Below are positions 42,187 to 49,032 of a stretch of 64,000 nt of DNA, one piece after another (within the stretch, counting starts at the first letter, position 1; each line of letters opens with the position of its first letter). Origin of the DNA: Streptomyces sp. NBC_00510 (GTDB taxonomy: Bacteria > Actinomycetota > Actinomycetes > Streptomycetales > Streptomycetaceae). The position numbers were made by a program, and so were the translations under genes. The notes below the pieces were generated by a model. The model was not told the DNA's origin. It saw only the letters and a list, made by a program, of their open reading frames with translations, and ran no database searches. Location: assembly GCA_036013505.1 (NCBI GenBank), contig CP107851.1, positions 1,364,001-1,428,000 of the forward strand, written 5' to 3'.

Positions 42187-42190
42187 CCGC

Positions 42191-43333
42191 GTGGACGCCG
42201 TCCTCCACGCCCTGTCCATCGCGGGCGCCATGACCTGGGACATCACCTGGGCGCTGATCCTCGGTTTCGCACTGTCCGCGGTCGTCCAGGCCGTGGCCCG
42301 CAAGCAGGGCGTCGTCGGCCTGCTCGGCGACGACCGGCCCCGGACGCTGGTGATCGCCGCAGGCCTGGGCGCGGCGTCCTCGTCCTGCTCCTACGCCGCC
42401 GTCGCCCTCGCCCGCTCGCTCTTCCGCAAGGGGGCGAGCTTCACGGCGGCGATGGCCTTCGAGATCGCCTCCACCAACCTCGTGGTCGAACTCGGCGTCC
42501 TGCTGGCCCTGCTCATGGGCTGGCAGTTCACGGTGGCGGAATTCGTCGGCGGGCCGGTCATGATCGTCGTCCTCGCACTGCTCTTCCGGCGCCTGCTCCG
42601 GCCGGACCTGCTGCGGGAGGCCCGCGCCCAAGCCGACCGCGGGCTCGCCGGGTCGATGGAGGGGCACGCGGCGATGGACATGTCCGTGCGCCGCGAGGGC
42701 CCGTTCCTGCGGCGCCTGCTGTCCCCCGAGGGCTTCACCGCCACGTCGCACGTCTTCGTGATGGAGTGGGCGGCGATCCTGCGCGACCTCGTGCTCGGCC
42801 TGCTCATCGCCGGCGCCGTCGCCGCCTGGGTGCCGGACTCCTTCTGGCAGGCCTTCTTCTTCGAGGGGCATCCGCTCGCGGCGAAGCTGTGGGGCCCGCT
42901 GATCGGGCCGCTCGTCGCCATGGCCTCGTTCGTCTGCTCGGTCGGCAACGTGCCCCTCGCGGTGGTCCTGTGGACCGGGGGCATCAGCTTCGGCGGCGTG
43001 GTGTCGTTCATCTTCGCCGACCTGCTGATCCTGCCGATCCTCAACATCTACCGGAAGTACTACGGCCGCCGCACGGCCCTGCTGGTCCTGTGGACCTTCT
43101 ACGTCGCCATGGCCGTCGCCGGCTACGTCGTCGAGGTGCTCTTCGGCGCGCTCGGTCTGATCCCCGACCGGTCGAGCGCCCACGTCCCCGGCGGCGGCGT
43201 CCACTGGGACTACACCACCTGGCTCAACATCGCCTTCCTCGCGCTCGCCGCCGTGCTGCTGGCCCGCTTCCTCGGCACGGACGGCCGCCGGATGCTGCGG
43301 ATGATGGGCGGCTCACCGGCGGGCGGGCACTGA
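42191..43333 (+). CDS. Permease of the DUF318 / ArsP-like family
   Basis: A 380-residue membrane protein with about eight helices. The motifs GAASSSCSYAAVALARSLFRKGASFTAAMAFEIAST and CSVGNVPLAVVLW are hallmarks of the DUF318 permease family, some members of which (ArsP) export organoarsenicals. A long cytoplasmic loop lies near residues 140-190. No arsenic genes are nearby; pairing with a lipid glycosyltransferase (4-bp gap) suggests a different cargo. A GC-rich hairpin terminator follows. Confidence 0.87.
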   Translation: MDAVLHALSIAGAMTWDITWALILGFALSAVVQAVARKQGVVGLLGDDRPRTLVIAAGLGAASSSCSYAAVALARSLFRKGASFTAAMAFEIASTNLVVELGVLLALLMGWQFTVAEFVGGPVMIVVLALLFRRLLRPDLLREARAQADRGLAGSMEGHAAMDMSVRREGPFLRRLLSPEGFTATSHVFVMEWAAILRDLVLGLLIAGAVAAWVPDSFWQAFFFEGHPLAAKLWGPLIGPLVAMASFVCSVGNVPLAVVLWTGGISFGGVVSFIFADLLILPILNIYRKYYGRRTALLVLWTFYVAMAVAGYVVEVLFGALGLIPDRSSAHVPGGGVHWDYTTWLNIAFLALAAVLLARFLGTDGRRMLRMMGGSPAGGH

Positions 43334-43344
43334 GCGTGGTCCGG

Positions 43345-43370
43345 CCCCGGCCCCGGTCCGGGGGCCGGGG
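43345..43370 (+). terminator. GC-only hairpin terminator
   Basis: A perfect 10-bp stem (CCCCGGCCCC / GGGGCCGGGG) with a 6-base loop, beginning 11 bases after the permease stop and 29 bases before the AraC start. Confidence 0.65.
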
Positions 43371-43398
43371 GCCGGGGGCGGCGGAGGCCTGTGGTCTC

Positions 43399-43800
43399 AT
43401 GGGCTCCGTGAGCCGCGCCGCAGAAGAGACCAACCGCCGGATGCTCCGGGCACGGGACGCGATGGACCGTGCGTACGCGCAGCCGCTGGACGTGCCGGCG
43501 CTGGCGCGGATCGCCCATGTGTCACAGGCGCACTTCACCCGCACCTTCCGGGCCACCTTCGGGGAGACGCCGCACCGCTACCTGCAGCGCCGCCGCGTGG
43601 AGCGGGCGATGTTCCTGCTGCGGGAGAGCGACCGCAGCGTGACGGACATCTGCTTCGAGGTCGGCTTCGGCAGCCCGGGGACCTTCAGCCGCACCTTCCG
43701 CGACATCGTGGGCACGTCGCCGCGGGCGTACCGCAAGCAGGCGACGGCCATGGACGTGCCGACGTGCTTCGCGAAGGCGTGGATGCGGCCGCGTGCCTGA
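43399..43800 (+). CDS. AraC family regulator (HTH-only)
   Basis: A 133-residue protein that is essentially the two AraC helix-turn-helix motifs (LDVPALARIAHVSQAHFTRTFRATFGETPHRYLQRRR; VTDICFEVGFGSPGTFSRTFRDIVGTSPRAYRKQ), with a short Cys-containing tail and no effector domain. GTG 43408 is an alternative start. It lies 77 bases before a VOC protein and probably activates it through the AT-rich box at 43834-43849. Confidence 0.9.
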   Translation: MGSVSRAAEETNRRMLRARDAMDRAYAQPLDVPALARIAHVSQAHFTRTFRATFGETPHRYLQRRRVERAMFLLRESDRSVTDICFEVGFGSPGTFSRTFRDIVGTSPRAYRKQATAMDVPTCFAKAWMRPRA

Positions 43801-43833
43801 TCGCGGGCCGAGCAGGCCGAGCAGGGTGAGCAG

Positions 43834-43849
43834 TTTTGGATAAGTTTTC
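43834..43849 (+). promoter_or_regulatory. Candidate AraC-binding box TTTTGGATAAGTTTTC
   Basis: An AT-rich 16-bp element with a TTTT-N7-TTTT arrangement stands out in GC-rich DNA, 28 bases before the VOC start. HTH-only AraC proteins paired with VOC genes are commonly preceded by a similar GGATAAG-type box; binding is inferred. Confidence 0.5.
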
Positions 43850-43877
43850 GTCCGGCCCGGCCAGTAGCGTGATGCAC

Positions 43878-44288
43878 ATGTTCAACGCCATCACGCACTC
43901 GCAGATCTACGTCCTGGACCAGGACGAGGCCCTCGACTTCTACGTCGGCAAGCTCGGCCTGGAGGTGAACGCGGACGTCGACCTGGGCTTCATGCGCTGG
44001 CTCACGGTGAATGTCCCCGGCCACCCGGAGCGCCAGATCCTGCTGGAGAAGCCGGGCCCGCCGGCGATGTCCGAGGAGACCGCGCAGCAGGTCCGCGAGC
44101 TGGTCGCCAAGGGCGCCACGGGCGGCCACCTGATCTTCAGCACCGACGACTGCCGCAAGACCTACGAGACGCTCCGGGACCTGGGCGTGGAGTTCACCGA
44201 GGAGCCGACCGTGCGCCCGTACGGGATCGACTGCGGCCTGCGCGACCCCTTCGGCAACAGCATCCGCTTCACCCAGCCGAAGGCCTGA
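43878..44288 (+). CDS. VOC / glyoxalase-fold protein
   Basis: A 136-residue vicinal-oxygen-chelate protein with two beta-alpha-beta modules (AITHSQIYVLDQDEALDFYVGKLGLEV; GVEFTEEPTVRPYGIDCGLRDPFGNSIRF). Such proteins are glyoxalases, dioxygenases or antibiotic-binding proteins; the family role here is undetermined. ATG 43878 is used; ATG 43872 would add two residues. Likely target of the upstream AraC protein. Confidence 0.88.
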   Translation: MFNAITHSQIYVLDQDEALDFYVGKLGLEVNADVDLGFMRWLTVNVPGHPERQILLEKPGPPAMSEETAQQVRELVAKGATGGHLIFSTDDCRKTYETLRDLGVEFTEEPTVRPYGIDCGLRDPFGNSIRFTQPKA

Positions 44289-44367
44289 GCCGCGGCCGCC
44301 GGGAGGCGCCCGCGATCGGTCCCAACCGACTGCCCCTCCCGGACGTCTGTATCGCACGTCCTTCTGC

Positions 44368-44401
44368 CCGCAGGCCCGTGTCACCGGCACGCGGCCTGCG
44401 G
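44368..44401 (+). terminator. Hairpin after the VOC gene
   Basis: CCGCAGGCC pairs with GGCCTGCGG (9 bp), extended inside by CGTG/CACG with one bulged C. It lies 79 bases after the VOC stop and 30 bases before the protease start, so it may terminate the former or structure the leader of the latter. Confidence 0.55.
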
Positions 44402-44431
44402 GGCAGTGCGATCGACGTCCCGAGGAGCAGC

Positions 44432-45502
44432 ATGCCGTCACGTCAGGTACCCCCTTCCGCGCACCTCCACCGGCCGCTTCTGGCGGCCGTCCTCGTCGCC
44501 GCGGCCGTGCTCGTCACGGCCCCGGAGGCGTCGGTCGCCGTCGCCGTCCAGCCGTCCACGACCGCCGTGGCCGTCCATGACCAGGCGGTCACCCGGGCCG
44601 AGCGGCAGGCGGTCCTCGACTACTGGACGCCGGAGCGGATCGCGGCGCTGACCCAACCCTCGTCGGGCAACCCGTCAAAGAGCGGTCCCGACGGCGCCCC
44701 GTGGACGGGGCGGAGCGCCCTCGGCCGTACGGTGGGCCGGCTGTTCTTCACCGACCACGGCGAGGACTCCAGTTGCACCGCCACCGTCGTCGAGAGCGCC
44801 AACGGCAGCACCGTGGTCACCGCGGGGCACTGCGTGAACAACACCGACCTCATCGGTGAGGACAACCAGTGGACGCGGAACGTGCTGTTCGTGCCCGGCT
44901 ACCGCGACGGACGGGCGCCCTACGGGAGGTTCACCGGCCGGCTGGGGGTCGTCGCCCCGACCTGGCTGGAGAACGACCAGCAGCACGGTGAGGTCTACGG
45001 CGCCTACGACCAGGCGTTCGTGGTCCTCGACACGGACGCGCGGGGGCGGACCGTCCAGGCCGCGGTCGGCGCGGCGCAGAGGATCGGCTTCGACCGGCCC
45101 GGCGACCGGAGGGTCCACCAGTTCGGTTACCCCCGCGCGGCCTCGGACCCGGAGCGTGAGGGCCTTCCCGAGTACACCGGCGAGCGGCTCGCCTACTGCA
45201 CCGGACGGGCCGAGCAGGTCGTCGGCACCCCCGAGTACCCCGCGGCCAAGGGGCTGTGGGGGACCGAGTGCATCATGGGCGGCGGCTCCAGCGGGGGCCC
45301 GCGGATAGCCGGTCTCGACCCGGAGTCCGGTCTGGGCACCGTCGTCGGCGACAACTCCGAGGGCGGCCGGCTCGACGCCTCGGGCAACGCCTGCGACCCC
45401 TGGGATCCGGCCCCGGGCTGCACACGGCACCTGGTGGGCCCGCAGTTCACCTCCGCCGTCACCGGGCCGCTCTACCAACACGCCCAGCACAGCGCCCGCT
45501 GA
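44432..45502 (+). CDS. Secreted trypsin-like serine protease (S1 fold)
   Basis: A 356-residue exported protein: signal peptide to about residue 35, a propeptide-like linker (ERQAVLDYWTPERIAALTQP), then a chymotrypsin fold with His133 (TAGHC), Asp193 (YDQAFVV) and Ser287 (GGGSSGGP). Cys pairs flank the His and Ser regions. GAGGAGC precedes ATG 44432. It is a single gene with a terminator on each side. Confidence 0.9.
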   Translation: MPSRQVPPSAHLHRPLLAAVLVAAAVLVTAPEASVAVAVQPSTTAVAVHDQAVTRAERQAVLDYWTPERIAALTQPSSGNPSKSGPDGAPWTGRSALGRTVGRLFFTDHGEDSSCTATVVESANGSTVVTAGHCVNNTDLIGEDNQWTRNVLFVPGYRDGRAPYGRFTGRLGVVAPTWLENDQQHGEVYGAYDQAFVVLDTDARGRTVQAAVGAAQRIGFDRPGDRRVHQFGYPRAASDPEREGLPEYTGERLAYCTGRAEQVVGTPEYPAAKGLWGTECIMGGGSSGGPRIAGLDPESGLGTVVGDNSEGGRLDASGNACDPWDPAPGCTRHLVGPQFTSAVTGPLYQHAQHSAR

Positions 45503-45514
45503 GCGACGCCGACC

Positions 45515-45548
45515 ACGGCGCCTCCCGGCCGCGGCCGGGAGGCGCCGT
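45515..45548 (+). terminator. Hairpin terminator after the serine protease
   Basis: A perfect 15-bp stem (ACGGCGCCTCCCGGC and complement) with a 4-base loop, 13 bases after the stop codon. Confidence 0.88.
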
Positions 45549-45615
45549 CCCGCCTGCCCCTCAACGGCGGCCGGGGCCGGGTGTGTTGTGCCCGGAACCG
45601 GTGACGGCCGGGCCC

Positions 45616-45644
45616 TTAGCCCCGGGGCCGGGTGGGCGTAGTCT
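45616..45644 (+). promoter_or_regulatory. Possible promoter of the FtsX-type ABC operon
   Basis: TTAGCC and TAGTCT are spaced by 17 bases and end 39 bases before the first GTG. The -10 fits the Streptomyces vegetative pattern TAGxxT; the -35 is weak. Confidence 0.4.
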
Positions 45645-45683
45645 GTGCCAATCTCATTGCACGGGCCATCGAGAACGGGGGGC

Positions 45684-48600
45684 GTGGTGCCGGGGTTCGT
45701 GTTCCTGCGTCTGCGCGCACATCGCCTGCTGCTCGGCGCCGCCCTGCTCTCCGTGCTCCTCACCACCTGCGCGGTCGCCGCGCTCGCCGCGTTCAGCTCG
45801 GCCGTGGGGGACGCCGGTCTGCGGCGCGCGCTGCAGGAGCAGTCGGCGGCACGGACACTGGTCGGGATCACCGCCGACGTCGACGGCAAGGACCCGGGCG
45901 CGGCGGACGGGGCCGTGCGTGCCACGGTCGCCGGCGCCTACGACGGCCTGCCGGTGTCCGTCACCGGGGTCACCCGTTCCGGCCCGTACGGGCTGCCGAT
46001 GGCGCTGCGGCCACGCGGTGCCCCGCGCACCGGGGACCCGGACCTGACGGTGCTGTCGACGCTGGACCGGACGCGGGTGACCATGGCCGAGGGCACCTTC
46101 CCCGGTGCCCCGGCGGCCGACGGACCGGTCCCGGTGGCGCTGCCCGAGGCGGCCGCGGAAGCGCTGAAGGTGCGCACCGGGCAGGTGCTCACCCTGACCG
46201 ACCGGCTGCGCCACGGCACGCTGCGGGTCCGCGTGACGGGGACATACCGGCCGGTCGACCGATATGCCCTGTACTGGCGGCTCGACCCGCTGGGCGGCCG
46301 CGGCGTGCGGACGCTCTCCTTCACCACGTATGGGCCGATGGTCACCGTCCCGGGGGCCTTCGGCCCCGGCGGGGTCCCCGCTGTGGAGATGGCCTGGCAG
46401 GCGCAGGGGGACTTCGCCGCGATGACCACGGCCCGCGCCGACGACGTCAGCGGGAGCGTCCAGCGGACGGTGCAGCGGCTGGGCACCCTGCAGGCCGCGA
46501 ACTCCGTCGTGGCGAGCAGCGAACTCCCGGACCTGTTGGGAGAGTTGCGCGGAACCCTGCTGGTGAGCCGGTCGACCCTGCTGATCAGCGTTCTGCAGCT
46601 GATGCTGCTGGCCGCTCTCTCCCTGCTCCTTGTCGCCGGACTGCTCGCGGAGGAACGCTCCGCCGAGACCGCGCAGTTGCGTGCCCGCGGCGGCTCGCGC
46701 GCCCAGATGACCGGTTTCGCCACGGCCGAGGCCCTGCTGCTGACCGTACCGGCCGTGGTGCTGGCCCCGCTGCTCTCGGGCCGCCTGGTGCGGCTGCTCG
46801 CCGGTCACGGGGCGCTGGCGCGGGCGGGGGTCCGGCTGGAGCCCTCGTCGCTGACGGCCTGGTGGGTGGCCGCGCTCACCGCACTGGCCTGCGGTCTCGC
46901 CGTCGTCGGGCCCGTACTGCGGCGCACGGGGACGTACACGCAGGAGTACACGGCGCGACGGCGCCGGCGGGCGTTGCCCGCCGGCGTGCAGGCGGGTGCG
47001 GACGCGGGCCTGGTGCTCGTGGCCGGCCTGGCGTTCTGGCAGTTGTCCCGCCGCGAGGCGGGCAGTGGGACGCTCAGCACCGACACCTCCGGACGGCTGG
47101 GTCTGGATCCGGTCCTGGTGGGGGCGCCCGCGCTGTGCCTGCTGGCGGGTGCGGTGCTGGCGCTGCGGCTGCTGCCGCTGGCGGCCCGGCTCGGCGAGCG
47201 CCGCGCGGCGAAGGCCCGCGGGCTGCCGGCGTCCCTGGTGGGCTGGCAGCTGGCACGCCGCCCGGGCCGCGGGGCGGGGCCCGCCCTGCTGCTGGTCTTC
47301 GCCGTGTCGATCAGCATGTTCGCGATCGGCGAGAACAGCACCTGGACCCGGTCCCAGGACGACCAGGCGGACTTCGCGGTCGGCGCCGACCTGCGCGTGT
47401 CCGGTTCCGCCACGCCCGCGTTCGGGCAGGGCGGCGTCTACGACGACGTACCCGGCATCGCGGCCGTCACCCCCGCCGGCCGCGCCACCGTGTCCCTGCC
47501 CCGCGACCGCGACGCGACCGTCCTGGCCGTGGACACCACCTCGGCCGCCCGTGTCCTGCGGCTGCGTGACGACCTGTCCGACGAGCCCCTCGCGGACCTC
47601 GTGCGACCCCTGCGGGCGGACGGCGGCCCCGCCGCCCGCAGCGCCGGATTCGTCCTGCCCGACGGCACCGACCGGCTCCGCCTGACGGTCCGTCTCCGGT
47701 CGCTGGGGGCCGGGGACCGCACCGTCGCCGGCACGGTGACCGACCAGCTGTTCGTGACGCTGACCGACCGGTACGGCGTCCCGTACACGCTCTCCCTCGG
47801 CGAGGTCCGGGCCGACGGCGAACGGCACGTGCTGGAGGCCGACTTCGCGGCCGTCACGGGCCGGGTGCGCGGCGCGGGGCCCGCCGGGCCGCTGCGTCTG
47901 ACCGGGCTCCGGGCCGAGTACCTGGTGCCCCGGCGGAACGAGCGGCACAGCCTGACGGTCACCGACGTACGCGCGGTGACCACCGGCGACGGCACACGCG
48001 AGGTGCCCTCCCCCACCACGACGGCCTGGTCCGCCCGCACGCAGATCGACAACCCCGACTTCCCCGAGGCCCCCGGCCTCGGCTACCGCCCCTCACGCAC
48101 CGGCGAGCCGCGCTCCGCCGCGGACACCCCGCTGACCGTCCGCTACGACACGGGCGAGGAACCCTTCCAGCGGGACATCCCCAACGGCGCCGACGGAGCC
48201 TCCCTCACCCTGCGGGCGGGGCCGCGGCCGCCCACGGTGCTGCCCGCGGTCGTCACCGACGCCTTCCTGAGCGCCGTCGACGCGAAGCCCGGCAGCACCG
48301 TCCCGGTCGAGCTGGAGGGCACACGGCTGTCCCTGCGCATCACAGGGTCGCTCCACGCGCTGCCCACCACAGGGCGGGACGGCTCCACGGGCACCGGCGG
48401 CGGCGCCGTCCTGCTGGACCTGGCGAGCCTGAACCGCGCCCTGGTCTTCCAGGACCAGCGCGGGCTGGAGCCCACCGAGTGGTGGCTCGCCGCCGGCCCG
48501 GCCGGAGCGCCCCGTGTGGCCTCGGCCCTGCGCGCCCGGGGGGACGCCGCCACGATCGTGGTCCGTGACGAGGCGCGGGCGCAGTTGCGGCGTGACCCGC

Positions 48601-49031
48601 TGGGCGCGGGTCCGTTGTCGGCCCTGCCGGCGGCGGTGGTGGCGGCCGCGGTGCTGGCGGCGGTGGGTTTCGCGGTCGCGGCGGCGGGAGCGGTACGGGA
48701 GCGCTCGGAGGAGTTCGCGCTGCTGCGGGCGCTGGGCACGCCGCGGAAGTCGCTGGCCCGGGTGATCGCGGCGGAGCAGGGGCTGCTGGTGCTGACCGCG
48801 GTGGGGGTCGGGGCGCTGCTGGGCGGGGCGCTGACCCGGTCGATCGTGCCGCTGATCGTGCTGACGGCACGCGCGGACAGCCCGGTGCCCGAGGTGCGGG
48901 TGGAGTTGCCCGCCGTGCCGTTGCTGGAGCTGCTGGCCGCGGTGGCGGTGCTGCCGCTGCTGGCGGTGGCGGTGGCGGCGTTGCGTACGGCCGATCCGGT
49001 CCGCGCGCTGCGCCGGCAGGGAGGGGAGTGA
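45684..49031 (+). CDS. Giant FtsX-like ABC transporter permease
   Basis: A 1115-residue MacB/FtsX-type permease. After the first helix (residues 10-35) comes a large extracellular region; a cluster of helices lies near 290-470 (TLLISVLQLMLLAALSLLLVAGLL) with an FtsX domain; another helix near 540 (GPALLLVFAVSISMFAIGE) precedes a second large extracellular domain (550-960); and three final helices form the second FtsX domain. Such proteins drive extracellular mechanotransmission instead of classic import. GTG 45684 or 45687 follows a G-run. Overlapping partner genes encode a second permease and the ATPase. Confidence 0.88.
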   Translation: MVPGFVFLRLRAHRLLLGAALLSVLLTTCAVAALAAFSSAVGDAGLRRALQEQSAARTLVGITADVDGKDPGAADGAVRATVAGAYDGLPVSVTGVTRSGPYGLPMALRPRGAPRTGDPDLTVLSTLDRTRVTMAEGTFPGAPAADGPVPVALPEAAAEALKVRTGQVLTLTDRLRHGTLRVRVTGTYRPVDRYALYWRLDPLGGRGVRTLSFTTYGPMVTVPGAFGPGGVPAVEMAWQAQGDFAAMTTARADDVSGSVQRTVQRLGTLQAANSVVASSELPDLLGELRGTLLVSRSTLLISVLQLMLLAALSLLLVAGLLAEERSAETAQLRARGGSRAQMTGFATAEALLLTVPAVVLAPLLSGRLVRLLAGHGALARAGVRLEPSSLTAWWVAALTALACGLAVVGPVLRRTGTYTQEYTARRRRRALPAGVQAGADAGLVLVAGLAFWQLSRREAGSGTLSTDTSGRLGLDPVLVGAPALCLLAGAVLALRLLPLAARLGERRAAKARGLPASLVGWQLARRPGRGAGPALLLVFAVSISMFAIGENSTWTRSQDDQADFAVGADLRVSGSATPAFGQGGVYDDVPGIAAVTPAGRATVSLPRDRDATVLAVDTTSAARVLRLRDDLSDEPLADLVRPLRADGGPAARSAGFVLPDGTDRLRLTVRLRSLGAGDRTVAGTVTDQLFVTLTDRYGVPYTLSLGEVRADGERHVLEADFAAVTGRVRGAGPAGPLRLTGLRAEYLVPRRNERHSLTVTDVRAVTTGDGTREVPSPTTTAWSARTQIDNPDFPEAPGLGYRPSRTGEPRSAADTPLTVRYDTGEEPFQRDIPNGADGASLTLRAGPRPPTVLPAVVTDAFLSAVDAKPGSTVPVELEGTRLSLRITGSLHALPTTGRDGSTGTGGGAVLLDLASLNRALVFQDQRGLEPTEWWLAAGPAGAPRVASALRARGDAATIVVRDEARAQLRRDPLGAGPLSALPAAVVAAAVLAAVGFAVAAAGAVRERSEEFALLRALGTPRKSLARVIAAEQGLLVLTAVGVGALLGGALTRSIVPLIVLTARADSPVPEVRVELPAVPLLELLAAVAVLPLLAVAVAALRTADPVRALRRQGGE

Positions 49032-49032
49032 C

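Noticed and set aside
42191..43333. Arsenic export role for the DUF318 permease
   Set aside because: No arsenic genes or arsenic-type regulator are nearby; the family match alone is not enough.
45654..47948. A 764-codon open frame antisense to the giant permease
   Set aside because: Gln/Gly/Arg low complexity and no ribosome-binding site; a shadow of the permease gene.
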